The notes below the pieces were generated by a model. The model worked only from the letters and a program-made list of their open reading frames with translations. It had not been told where the DNA came from and did not search any database. From Phycisphaerae bacterium (lineage in GTDB: Bacteria > Planctomycetota > Phycisphaerae > Phycisphaerales > UBA1924), in NCBI GenBank assembly GCA_030432905.1, contig JAUILU010000001.1, forward strand, positions 496,001 through 560,000: DNA of 64,000 nucleotides. Reading direction: 5' to 3'. This document shows positions 45,522 through 54,005 of this stretch, one piece after another (within the stretch, counting starts at the first letter, position 1; each line of letters opens with the position of its first letter). The translations under genes were made by a program, and so were the position numbers.

Positions 45522-47318
45522 ATGAGAAACCCCCGAATTGTAGCTAGCGTATCGATTGTATTGGGCTTGCTTGTCCTCACTATTGGCTGGGCAGAACGTA
45601 CAGACGCACAACTCGAAGAGCCATTCTCGGCAAGAATTGTACTTCGGGAGCTACACCCTGCTTTCGGCGGCGACGGTTCGATCGGGTTCATCATTGACAA
45701 TCACGTAGTCGGGCCTGCAGGATCAGCAGGCGACCTCAATGGTGACGGTATAGATGATCTCTACATCGGAGCGGACAATGGCAGTGGGATGTCCGTCATC
45801 TACGGGCGCGACGCATTGGCCGTTGGAAACGCACCAGTCTTTTTGTACCCCGACGACCTCGACGGTAGCAACGGATTCAGAATTACCTGCGACGGCGTAC
45901 TGACTGAGTGCGGACAAATCTTCGCGTCAGGCGGCGATCTCAATGGCGACGGCTTTGACGATCTTGTAATTGGACGCGCACGAAGTCTTGAAGTGTTTGT
46001 ATTATTCGGAAGAGACGCCACACTCGCGGGTGACTTTCCTGCAACGTTGTCCTTGGACCAAATTCCAGGCCAGTACGGATTCAGAGTGACTGGGGAGATT
46101 GGCCAGCTCTTTGGGACCAGCCTTGCTATTGCTGGCGATGTCAACAACGATGGCGTAGACGATCTTATGATTAACATCCCGAATGCCCGAGTCGGTACCG
46201 AGTTTGATGCGGGACGCACGTTCGTGCTGTTCGGGAGAACCGAGCCGGCTGGCGATTCATTCGAAGACACGATCCCCATCGGTCATATCGTGTCGCCAAT
46301 CGGATTCAGCATCGATGGCTATCTGTTCTTTCAGCACGCTGGGATCACGTGCGACGGGATTGGTGATTTCAATGGCGATGGAATCGATGACATGATGCTT
46401 GGCTCACCTGAAGCCGACATAGTTCCACTGAACAACGAGGGTCTTGTTTACGTGGTATTTGGCAAGGACAGCCAGACCGGCGAGCTATTTCCAGATGCGG
46501 TCGGGCTCCAGACGCTCGACGGTTCCGATGGCTTCCGTATTGAAGGTGTCGAACGAGATGACCACCTTGGTACCATCCTCGAAGGCGTCGGAGATATGAA
46601 TGGTGACGGGCTGGACGATGCCATGGTCTTTGCAGAACACAGTAGCCTCGGCTCAAGCGATGGCAGACATACTGTCTACTACTTGTACTTCGGCAGGGAT
46701 GCAGCGACCACACCTATCCCCCCCGTCATGCGCCTGAGCGACTTCTCACCTTCCGACGGTATGACTATCACAAATACCTCTGGCAATCCTGGTACTTTGA
46801 ACTACGCAAGCGAAGCGGGTGATATTAACGGCGACGGGTATATGGACTTTATGATGAGCTACCCTGGGGCGCAGGGTTCGAATCAATCAAACCGCGGAGG
46901 CCAAGGCTATATCGTTTACGGTTCTGACTCACTGCCTAGTACAATCGAGCTAAACAACATTGATCAATCGCTCGGATGTTGGATCGATTCGCTTACTAGT
47001 TTAGCACGTACTGGTGTTGCGATCGGATACGCCGGAGATCTCAATGGTGACGGACGCGACGATGTCATCGTGAGCATGTCAGACGTGTCTGAGCTGTACC
47101 CGGACGAGCAGGGCTGGTACCACATTTTCTACGGCAGGATGCCAGACGAACCGTGCAGAGCAGACGTAAATCGTGACGGAGATGTCACGCCAACCGATTT
47201 CACAGCTTGGATTAGTGTTTTCAAAAATGACTTGCCGCTATGTGATCAGAATAACGATGGCGAATGCTCACCCACCGATTTCACGGCCTGGATTGGCAAC
47301 TTCAGCGCGGGTTGCTGA
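45522..47318 (+). CDS. Seven-bladed FG-GAP beta-propeller with GC-type dockerin-like C-terminus
   Basis: 598 residues; signal ends 'RTDA|QLEEP'. Seven FG-GAP calcium loops ('AGDLNGDGIDDLYIG', 'GGDLNGDGFDDLVIG', 'AGDVNNDGVDDLMIN' and so on), then 'CRADVNRDGDVTPTDFTAW', 'LCDQNNDGECSPTDFTAW' and a terminal 'SAGC'. Paralogue of the gene at 40064 but with longer, more diverged blades. The DNA is visibly richer in A/T than the surrounding genes, which suits acquisition or a different history. Confidence 0.85.
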   Translation: MRNPRIVASVSIVLGLLVLTIGWAERTDAQLEEPFSARIVLRELHPAFGGDGSIGFIIDNHVVGPAGSAGDLNGDGIDDLYIGADNGSGMSVIYGRDALAVGNAPVFLYPDDLDGSNGFRITCDGVLTECGQIFASGGDLNGDGFDDLVIGRARSLEVFVLFGRDATLAGDFPATLSLDQIPGQYGFRVTGEIGQLFGTSLAIAGDVNNDGVDDLMINIPNARVGTEFDAGRTFVLFGRTEPAGDSFEDTIPIGHIVSPIGFSIDGYLFFQHAGITCDGIGDFNGDGIDDMMLGSPEADIVPLNNEGLVYVVFGKDSQTGELFPDAVGLQTLDGSDGFRIEGVERDDHLGTILEGVGDMNGDGLDDAMVFAEHSSLGSSDGRHTVYYLYFGRDAATTPIPPVMRLSDFSPSDGMTITNTSGNPGTLNYASEAGDINGDGYMDFMMSYPGAQGSNQSNRGGQGYIVYGSDSLPSTIELNNIDQSLGCWIDSLTSLARTGVAIGYAGDLNGDGRDDVIVSMSDVSELYPDEQGWYHIFYGRMPDEPCRADVNRDGDVTPTDFTAWISVFKNDLPLCDQNNDGECSPTDFTAWIGNFSAGC

Positions 47319-47520
47319 ATCGTTCTTAAATCCCACACATATCTATACATGCCAGTTGTAAAACTGTCGGTGTTGCAAACGACTTTCATTGTATTCTTGT
47401 AGCTAGTGCGGTAATTAATTATTCAACTATGTTCCATGAGAATATGCATCCACAGTCTATGCCGATTGAATTTTTGTGCCTCATGACTCGTGATAATGGC
47501 CCGAGCACTAAGCAACAGGA

Positions 47521-47700
47521 TGGGCAGCGGCGGACTTGAAGACCACTACGATTCCCCTGAGAAGAACGCATTTCCAATTCGCGCGGTGCAGAATCCGGCG
47601 CAATCACAAACAGACCCAGATCTGGCCAGAATCGTATTTGCATGACCCTGTCTCTGTTGCAGCCAGAGCTCTGGTGTTGGCCTTTGTGTCCGATCCCAAA
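47521..47700 (+). repeat. Imperfect direct repeat, copy B (with tRNA-Phe 3'-end-like start)
   Basis: Copy of the 37844-38030 repeat. Its first 20 nt (47521-47540) match the final 20 nt of tRNA-Phe (48115-48134 on the plus strand) at 19 of 20 positions. One frame encodes 'MGSGGLEDHYDSPEKN...TDPDLARIV', decaying afterwards with a frame change relative to copy A. It occupies the centre of the 394-bp gap between 47318 and 47713; the remaining AT-rich ~200 bp holds nothing I recognise. Confidence 0.75.
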
Positions 47701-47712
47701 TGAGCACCCCAT

Positions 47713-48051
47713 TTGGACATACGCCTTGCAGAGTGTGTGGATCAGAGTACCATCTACAAGCTTACGGCATTGGCTTCAGGCCTAGCTCTACAAGATACCC
47801 ATTGCGCCGATCCTTGGCCCAAGGCATACCACAACATGCGGGCCTCTAGGCAGACAGAGTTGGCCCGTGACTTTCCCCTCCACACCGTTTGTGCTTGGAT
47901 TGGCAACACCAAGGCGATCGCCGCCGCTCACTACATGCAGGTCACGGACGCGGATTGGCAGCGTGCGACAGGCGGCGCGCCTGAGGCGCATAACGAGGCG
48001 CAGCACCCGACCGCGTCAAAACGCACAGAGTCGCAAAAAAATTGCAAGTGA
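47713..48051 (+). pseudogene. Tyrosine recombinase (integrase) C-terminal remnant
   Basis: An open frame of 112 codons whose middle, 'AYHNMRASRQTELARDFPLHTVCAWIGNTKAIAAAHYMQV', is the last part of a tyrosine recombinase catalytic domain: His and Arg of the H-x-x-R box, the following Gly-Asn, and the nucleophilic Tyr in 'AHYMQV'. The N-terminal core-binding and first catalytic parts are missing; upstream of about codon 25 similarity stops. It lies 63 bp from tRNA-Phe, as expected for the integrase end of a tRNA-inserted element. Confidence 0.8.
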
Positions 48052-48114
48052 TTGCGGGGGATGAAGTTGTGCAACCTGGTGCGCCTGTTGGCGATTCGGT
48101 GCAACACACTTCAA

Positions 48115-48134
48115 TGGGCAGAGGCGGACTTGAA
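48115..48134 (+). repeat. Putative attachment-site core in the tRNA-Phe 3' end
   Basis: The last 20 nt of the tRNA gene (T-arm 3' side and acceptor) recur at 47521-47540 (19/20) and 37844-37863 (18/20) in the same orientation. This is the classic arrangement of att sites left by elements inserting at a tRNA 3' end. Confidence 0.6.
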
Positions 48135-48187
48135 CCGCCGACACCGGCATTTTCAATGCCGTGCTCTACCAACTGAGCTACCTGCCC
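48115..48187 (-). tRNA. tRNA-Phe (GAA)
   Basis: 73 nt on the minus strand. Acceptor GGGCAGG..., D-arm 'GCTCAGTTGGTAGAGC', anticodon stem CGGCA/TGCCG with loop TTGAAAA (anticodon GAA), T-arm 'GGCGGTTCAAGTCCGCC' and discriminator A at 48115. CCA is not encoded. Its 3' end faces the integrase remnant. Confidence 0.96.
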
Positions 48188-48262
48188 GGTAGTCGCCAAC
48201 TGTAGCCCGTCGGCCCGGCACGTCAAGATATCGGGGGCTATGAGCTGTGGTAGCATATCGGC

Positions 48263-49108
48263 ATGACCAGCCAACCCACCCCGAAGGACAGCACCCCATC
48301 GTCAGCCCAAGGCCCGCTCTTGAGCGTCCGGGACCTGCACGTGCACTTTCATTCCGGCGGCGGGCTGCTGGGCGGGCCGGCCAGAACGGTCAAGGCGGTC
48401 GATGGGGTCAGCTTTGATATCGGAACCGGCCAGACCCTCGGTGTGGTCGGTGAGTCCGGCTCGGGAAAGACCACGATCGGACGGGCTCTGCTTCGGCTCA
48501 TCCCCGCGACCTCGGGGTCGGTTTCGTACCAGGGCACCGACGTGCTTTCTGCCGGGCCGGGCGCGCTGCGGAAGCTCCGCCAGGACATGCAGATCATTTT
48601 CCAGGACCCGTCCGGGTCGCTGAATCCACGGATGCGGATCAGGCAGATCATCGCCGAGCCGCTCGAAGTCCACGGGCTCGCCAAGGGCAACGACATCGAC
48701 TCACTGGTCGGCGAACTCCTCGAACGCTGCGGCATGCCGAGGTCTGCCGCCGACCGCTACCCGCACGAGTTCTCGGGCGGCCAGAAGCAGCGCATCGGTA
48801 TCGCCCGCGCGCTCGCTGTGAAGCCGAAGTTCATTGTGTGCGACGAGCCGACCTCGGCGCTGGATGTGTCGATCCAGAGTCAGATCATCAACCTTCTGCG
48901 CGATCTGCAGGAAGAGTTCGAGCTGAGCTACCTGTTCATCAGCCACGACATGGCCGTGGTCAGGCACATGTGCGAACGCATCGCGGTGATGTACAAGGGC
49001 AAGATGGTCGAGGAAGGCGAGCGGGACCAGATCCTGTACGACCCTCAGCACGAATACACCAAGCGGCTTCTCAGCTCTGTGCCGAGAACCGATCGTGCGG
49101 TGAGTTGA
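48263..49108 (+). CDS. Oligopeptide/dipeptide ABC transporter ATP-binding protein (DppF/OppF-like)
   Basis: 281 residues. Walker A 'GESGSGKTT', Q-loop 'IIFQDPSGSLNPRM' (typical of Opp/Dpp ATPases), signature 'SGGQKQR', Walker B 'FIVCDEP', D-loop 'SALD' and H-loop 'FISHD'. The C-terminal 'DPQHEYTKRLLSSVP' is the peptide-transporter family tail. The permease and binding-protein genes are not adjacent, so it is an orphan here or pairs with genes elsewhere. An inverted repeat (TGATTATC/GATAATCA) overlaps its stop at 49106-49136. Confidence 0.92.
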   Translation: MTSQPTPKDSTPSSAQGPLLSVRDLHVHFHSGGGLLGGPARTVKAVDGVSFDIGTGQTLGVVGESGSGKTTIGRALLRLIPATSGSVSYQGTDVLSAGPGALRKLRQDMQIIFQDPSGSLNPRMRIRQIIAEPLEVHGLAKGNDIDSLVGELLERCGMPRSAADRYPHEFSGGQKQRIGIARALAVKPKFIVCDEPTSALDVSIQSQIINLLRDLQEEFELSYLFISHDMAVVRHMCERIAVMYKGKMVEEGERDQILYDPQHEYTKRLLSSVPRTDRAVS

Positions 49109-49158
49109 TTATCTGATTCTGGGCTATTGATAATCAGTCATCTCGGTATACTGCATAC

Positions 49159-50943
49159 ATGCCAACTCATTTCGCTAGAGTTACTCGCTTTGTTGCCCCA
49201 GCCTTCGCTGCCTGTGTGGCATGCCAGGCGGTGAGCCAGACCGTTGATCGACGTGTGATTGCGATTACCGGACAGCCTTTGCCCGGACTGCCCGCTGGCG
49301 TCGTGGTTGAGTCAGTCGGAACTCCTGCGATCAGCAGAGAAGGCGACATTGCCTTTGTTGCCTGGCTTCAGGGAGATGGAATCACTTCTGCAAACAACTC
49401 GGGGATTTGGCGCCAAGCAACGGGTGGCACGCTCGAATTGGTTGCAAGAGCAGGAGACGCGGCTCCGGGTACGATCCTTGGCGAGGTCTTTGAATCCTTT
49501 CGCAGACCAATCATTAACAGCCGGGGAGAGATCGGCTTCAACGCTACGCTCTCTGGCACATTTGTAGATGAAACGAATGATATCGGTATCTGGTCCGACG
49601 CCGGCACAGACAGCCTCGTGCTCGTCGCGCAGGAGGGCTCGCCGGCACCGGGAACCGAACCCGGGACTGTTTTCAAGCAATTCGGTTCCGGCTACTCGCT
49701 TGCACGGACTGTGCCGCTGCTGAGCGACTCGGGCCAGCTGAGTTTCTGGTCAGTGCTGACCGGCGCACAGATCACCACAGAGAACAACTTCTCGAACTGG
49801 GCCGGCTCTGCGGACGGTGTGCTGCCCCTGCTTCGAACGGGAGACCCGGCGCCGGGATATTCCGCAGACTACTCGATAAGCAGCGTTGGCTCGTGCCTCT
49901 TCAATAAGCACGGCGAGTTCGCCACCGCGATTTCGATTACAGGTCCAGACGTGACCGAGGACAACAACAGAGTTGTCGTTGTCAGACGGATCGGACAGGA
50001 CTGGGAACCGATCATTCGCAGCGGTGATCCCGCTCCGGGATTTGCGGACAATGTCGTTTTGAGCTTTATCTATGCGTCGTCGATAAACGACGATGGAATG
50101 GTTGGGCTTCACGGCAGGATCGAAGGCCCGACGTTTACCGAGCCAAGCGATGGGGCCAACTGGCTTATGTCTCCCAGCGGTGAAATTGAACGAATCGCCC
50201 ACACGTTTATGCAAGCGCCGGGATTGAACGCTGGCATCACATTCGACTACTTGGACTTCCCGAACATCACCCACTCCGGGCAGGGGGTCTTCTACGCCTC
50301 ACTGAACGATGACTCGAGCAGTCTCACGCAGTCATTCTGGCAGGCATCAGACTCCGGCGACCTGGTCATGCTCGTCCGCAAGGGCGATGACCCCGGTGGT
50401 GTTGAACCCGGTGTCACTCTCAGAGGCATCGGCAACGTGCTTTCGAACGGCAGGCTGACCACGCACGCACCAAATGGCAACGGCTGGATGTACTATTCCG
50501 CACTTCTCGAAGGCCCCGGTGTCGATGATACAAACGAGTTTGGCTTCTGGGCACGCAAAGACGGCGTCCACTCGGCGATGCTTCTGCGGACTGGTGTGCC
50601 GATTGATGTTGACGACGACCCAGCTAGCTCTGACTTCCGCACGCCAGCCGAGATCTACACACGCGACGTAACCGGCGGTGAAGACAGCTACCCACGTAGT
50701 CTGAGTGACACAAACGAATTTGCGTGCAGGGTTGAGTTTACCGACGGCTCGTGGGCGATCGTTGTCGCGACCCTTATTTGCCCGGCGGACACCAATCGCG
50801 ATGGCGTGATCACGCCAACCGACTTCACGGCGTGGGTCAGCGCGTTCAACAACAACGATGACGAGTGCGACCAGAACGATGACGGCATGTGCACGCCCAC
50901 TGACTTTTCCGCCTGGATCGAAAACTACAACAGCGGATGCTAG
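49159..50943 (+). CDS. NxxG-repeat exported protein with GC-type dockerin-like C-terminus
   Basis: 594 residues. Signal ends 'CQAVS|Q'. Repeats such as 'ISREGDIAFVAWLQGDGITSANNSGIW', 'VARAGDAAPGT' and 'LLRTGDPAPGY' match the gene at 41946 in type and order. The tail is 'CPADTNRDGVITPTDFTAW', 'ECDQNDDGMCTPTDFSAW' and a terminal 'NSGC'. It lies beyond tRNA-Phe, outside the island, so the family itself is native to this chromosome. Confidence 0.83.
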   Translation: MPTHFARVTRFVAPAFAACVACQAVSQTVDRRVIAITGQPLPGLPAGVVVESVGTPAISREGDIAFVAWLQGDGITSANNSGIWRQATGGTLELVARAGDAAPGTILGEVFESFRRPIINSRGEIGFNATLSGTFVDETNDIGIWSDAGTDSLVLVAQEGSPAPGTEPGTVFKQFGSGYSLARTVPLLSDSGQLSFWSVLTGAQITTENNFSNWAGSADGVLPLLRTGDPAPGYSADYSISSVGSCLFNKHGEFATAISITGPDVTEDNNRVVVVRRIGQDWEPIIRSGDPAPGFADNVVLSFIYASSINDDGMVGLHGRIEGPTFTEPSDGANWLMSPSGEIERIAHTFMQAPGLNAGITFDYLDFPNITHSGQGVFYASLNDDSSSLTQSFWQASDSGDLVMLVRKGDDPGGVEPGVTLRGIGNVLSNGRLTTHAPNGNGWMYYSALLEGPGVDDTNEFGFWARKDGVHSAMLLRTGVPIDVDDDPASSDFRTPAEIYTRDVTGGEDSYPRSLSDTNEFACRVEFTDGSWAIVVATLICPADTNRDGVITPTDFTAWVSAFNNNDDECDQNDDGMCTPTDFSAWIENYNSGC

Positions 50944-50952
50944 CCGAATGGA

Positions 50953-52773
50953 CTACCCGAGCACCAACCCGCCGGCTTTCGGCTTCACGTCCATGATCTG
51001 ATCGATCGTTGTCCGCGAGCTTCCCCACCACTTGTCGCCCCAGATCGCGAGGTTGATCATGGGCCACGCGAGGTTCCAGAGCTGGGCCGGGTCATTCGCC
51101 ACGGCGTGGATCGCAGCGGGCGTAAACATCTGCTTGGCGAAAGTCGATTCGCGGAGCACGACGGCGGCTTCGCCCACCCATTCCTGGAACGGGAGAGGGA
51201 AGCTCGCCTTCTCACGCTGAACGATGTGTTTGTTGATTCTCGTAGCGAACGCTTCACGGAGCGCGCGCTTGGTTCTCATCGAGACAATCTCGATGTCGGG
51301 GTCGTAGAGCCTCGCGGTTGGTATCGACTGAGCAACGGCGAGCACCTCGCGGTCTGCAAACGGTGTCCGGCTCTCGATAGACTCCATCATCGTCGCCGAG
51401 TCGAGTCTGCGGAGCAGGCCCGTGAGATTGACCTTCCGCTGGAAACGCAGGTGCGCATCGAGGTCGTTGTGCGCTTCGCAGGAAACGGTCTCGAACATGC
51501 CCTCGAATGTTGCGATGAGCTGTTCATCGTCAGACAACAGCCGCCAGAAACTCGGCATCAGGATCGAAGACTTCATCTCGGGCTGCATCCACGCATTGGA
51601 CAACAATTGAAATCGGCCCGGGTTGGGATTCCCGGATGCAACGTGTTCCAACGCGAGCCTGAGCGGCAACTCGTAGCCCGCGAAGAGCTCGTCGGCGCCC
51701 TCGCCCGTGAGCGCGACGATGCAGCCATCGCTTCGGAGCTTGCGTGCGATGAGCCTGATCGCAACCTCGTTGGGCGTGCACATCGGCAGACCTTGTCTGC
51801 CGACCATCTCACGCCACATGGACAAGAACGTCGGCCGATCAACGATAATCTCTAAATGCTCGGTGCCGAGTTCACCGGCGACCTGTCGCGCGTAGCTCGG
51901 GTCGCCGGTCTCCGAGTCGGCGCCGGCGCAATAAGTCCGAAGGCCCGGAAGCGCCTCGGCGGCGGTCGCTGCGATGATCGCGCTATCGAGACCTCCTGAG
52001 AGCAGCGAGCAGATCGGCACGTCGGTGCGCAGATGCGCGAGCACCGAATGTTCGAGTGTGTGGCGTAGCTCGGCTGCGGATGCCTCCGATCGTTCGGCGA
52101 CAGGACGGATCTGCTGACGCACAGGCTCTGCGAGCGGGCGATCCAGATCGAACACAAGGATCTCGCCCGGACGAACGACCTTGACACCCTCGAACATGGT
52201 CCGGTCGTCGAGCTCGACGCGCGCTGTTGAGAGGTACGCCGAAATGCCGACGGGGTCTGGGCGGACCGCAAACTCCGGGTGCGCAAGGATCGCTGGGATC
52301 TCGCTAGCGAGCGTGACCGATTGGCCTGTGCGTGCCCAGTAAAGCGGCTTGATGCCGAACTGGTCTCGGCAGGCGTAGAGCTTGCGTGCTTCCAGATCAG
52401 CCCAGACAAACGCGAACATGCCTCGTAGAGCATCGATGGCCTGCACGCCGCTGCACGCGATCAGTTCGACAAGTGTTTCGCTGTCACAGCTCGACCTGAA
52501 CCTACCCGGCGAGTTGCTTATGGCTTCGCGGAGTTGGCTGTCGTTGTAGAGCTCCCCGTTGTAGACAAGGGCGTGCTTGCCGTCGGCCGAGTGCATCGGC
52601 TGGAGGCCTTGGTCCGAGGTGTCGATGACCGCAAGCCGTCGATGCGCCATGACGATGTTCGTGGCGCGCCAGTACCCGTGGCCGTCGGGGCCGCGGTGGT
52701 GCATGGTCTCGCGCATGCGGATGACGGCATCATCTCCGGGATCTTTTCCGATGATGGTGAGGAGGCCGCACAT
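50953..52773 (-). CDS. asnB: Asparagine synthase (glutamine-hydrolysing)
   Basis: 606 residues. N-terminal class II glutaminase with nucleophile Cys2 ('MCGLLTIIG'), 'HHRGPDG', 'LVYNGELYND' and 'GMFAFVWAD'. The C-terminal synthetase domain has the PP-loop 'LLSGGLDSAIIAA' near residue 260 and 'TGEGADELFAGYELP' near 355. It makes asparagine from aspartate, or amidates another carboxylate: asnB-like enzymes of this size also act in surface polysaccharide and peptide modification. It ends 10 bp from the convergent dockerin gene. Confidence 0.92.
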   Translation of the reverse strand: MCGLLTIIGKDPGDDAVIRMRETMHHRGPDGHGYWRATNIVMAHRRLAVIDTSDQGLQPMHSADGKHALVYNGELYNDSQLREAISNSPGRFRSSCDSETLVELIACSGVQAIDALRGMFAFVWADLEARKLYACRDQFGIKPLYWARTGQSVTLASEIPAILAHPEFAVRPDPVGISAYLSTARVELDDRTMFEGVKVVRPGEILVFDLDRPLAEPVRQQIRPVAERSEASAAELRHTLEHSVLAHLRTDVPICSLLSGGLDSAIIAATAAEALPGLRTYCAGADSETGDPSYARQVAGELGTEHLEIIVDRPTFLSMWREMVGRQGLPMCTPNEVAIRLIARKLRSDGCIVALTGEGADELFAGYELPLRLALEHVASGNPNPGRFQLLSNAWMQPEMKSSILMPSFWRLLSDDEQLIATFEGMFETVSCEAHNDLDAHLRFQRKVNLTGLLRRLDSATMMESIESRTPFADREVLAVAQSIPTARLYDPDIEIVSMRTKRALREAFATRINKHIVQREKASFPLPFQEWVGEAAVVLRESTFAKQMFTPAAIHAVANDPAQLWNLAWPMINLAIWGDKWWGSSRTTIDQIMDVKPKAGGLVLG

Positions 52774-52809
52774 GCTTGGTGTATCGACGGATCGGGCCGA
52801 TCGAGTCCA

Positions 52810-53178
52810 TCATCCGCCTGTGACAACCATCTGCCAAAGCCCCCCGTCAAGTGGGCTGCCTGAATAGGCCCGCTCGACGCCGGCGAAGACCAGAACGATT
52901 TCGCACACGGATTCAGAGTTACGCACCGAAACAACCTCGCCCTCGACGACCCGCTCCACCTCGCCCCTGTTTCCTGAGACTGGCCCCTCATAGGTCAGGT
53001 ACGCCGACCTGTGTTCGCCGATCCGCTCGGCCACAAATGACCCGGATAGGTCTGGCCTGTCGTGCCCAGTGCGGAAGGTGAGAACGGGCGATTCTGCACG
53101 CTCGTCGGTCTGGATGAGCCAGTCGTAGTGCCACGAGCCGTCGGGCAGGGAGTGTTTGAGGACTGCGGTGCGTTTCAC
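52810..53178 (-). CDS. LigD 3'-phosphoesterase-like (PE domain) small protein
   Basis: 122 residues. 'VLKHSLPDGSWHYDWLIQTD' resembles the H.D.L/HYD start of the PE domain, and 'EHRSAYLTYEGPVSGNRGEVERVVEGE' is close to the 'HR.AYL.YEGPVSG.RG.V' block of stand-alone DNA ligase D-like PE proteins. In LigD the domain trims 3' ends during end joining, but several catalytic positions cannot be confirmed here, and no ligase or Ku gene lies nearby. 36 bp upstream of asnB on the same strand. Confidence 0.55.
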   Translation of the reverse strand: MKRTAVLKHSLPDGSWHYDWLIQTDERAESPVLTFRTGHDRPDLSGSFVAERIGEHRSAYLTYEGPVSGNRGEVERVVEGEVVSVRNSESVCEIVLVFAGVERAYSGSPLDGGLWQMVVTGG

Positions 53179-53245
53179 GGCTCAGGCTAGGCAACCGGAG
53201 GACGGGTAAGCCGCTAGACTGATGCCTGTGAACGGAGGTTCAGCA

Positions 53246-53914
53246 ATGCGTGTATCTGGATTGGCTTGTGGTGCGGTATTGGCTCTGACACTGGCGGCTG
53301 GAGGCTGCCAGAACGGGCCTTCAATCAATGCTCTTGGTATCTACGGCGACAACGCCCTCGCTGCGGGGAACTACGCCGAGGCTGTCGGGTACTACGAGCA
53401 GTACGTAGACCGCAGGCCGCTGGACCCAGAAGGCCGGTACAAGCTCGCCACGGCGTATCTGGGCGACAACCGGCCGTCGATGGCCCGCGAGCAGTTCATC
53501 CACGGTTTCGAGTTGCGTGACTACGACGACCGCTTCATCGAGGGCACGGCGGACGCGCTGGTCGAGATGGGCCAGCAGGACGAGCTGTTCAAGCTGCTCA
53601 GGAACAGAGCCCAGGAGTCGCAGTCCATCGAGGACTACATCCGCCTCGGCAGGTTCTCCGCCCGTGTGGGTGATGCGGATGAGGCTGAGCAGGCTCTGCT
53701 GTTCGCCGCCAAGCTCGATCAGGGCATGACCATCGAGCCTCAGCTCGAGCTCGCCGAGTTCTACGGCTCGCTCAACGACGACGCCCGCGAACTTGAGAGG
53801 CTCCGTATGGCCTTGTTTATTGAGCCGGACAACGAGGCGGTTATGGACGCGATCCGGGAGCTCGGCGAAATACCCGGACCGGCGTTCGCAATCCCGCCCG
53901 CAGAGCGCGGCTAA
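53246..53914 (+). CDS. TPR-type lipoprotein
   Basis: 222 residues from ATG 53246, which has GGAGG 7 nt upstream. Lipobox 'AAGGC' near residues 17-21. Tetratricopeptide-like repeats: 'GNYAEAVGYYEQYVDRRPLDP', 'NRPSMAREQFIHGFEL' and 'ELERLRMALFIEPDN'. Probably an envelope scaffold protein; partner unknown. A terminator follows. Confidence 0.82.
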   Translation: MRVSGLACGAVLALTLAAGGCQNGPSINALGIYGDNALAAGNYAEAVGYYEQYVDRRPLDPEGRYKLATAYLGDNRPSMAREQFIHGFELRDYDDRFIEGTADALVEMGQQDELFKLLRNRAQESQSIEDYIRLGRFSARVGDADEAEQALLFAAKLDQGMTIEPQLELAEFYGSLNDDARELERLRMALFIEPDNEAVMDAIRELGEIPGPAFAIPPAERG

Positions 53915-53947
53915 ACGCGATCAGAACCAATTTATCCACGAATTCAG

Positions 53948-53977
53948 CCCGGTGATTTGACATCCCGGGTTTTGTTT
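53948..53977 (+). terminator. Weak intrinsic terminator
   Basis: CCCGG (53948-53952) pairs with CCGGG (53965-53969), followed by TTTTGTTT. It separates the TPR lipoprotein from the methyl-cycle operon. Confidence 0.5.
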
Positions 53978-53983
53978 GTACCA

Positions 53984-54005
53984 TTCATCCGGAAGAACGG
54001 ATGAA
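53984..54005. promoter_or_regulatory. Palindrome across the start codon of the ArsR/methyltransferase gene
   Basis: TTCATCCG (53984-53991) and CGGATGAA (53998-54005) form a perfect 8-bp inverted repeat with loop GAAGAA; the ATG at 54001 lies in the right arm and the GGAAG ribosome-binding site in the loop. Suits an autoregulatory operator for the encoded ArsR-type protein, or an mRNA hairpin hiding the start codon. Confidence 0.5.

Noticed and set aside
49106..49136. Terminator after the ABC ATPase gene
   Set aside because: The inverted repeat TGATTATC/GATAATCA has a 15-nt loop, weak A-T pairing and no T run; kept only as a note in the gene entry.
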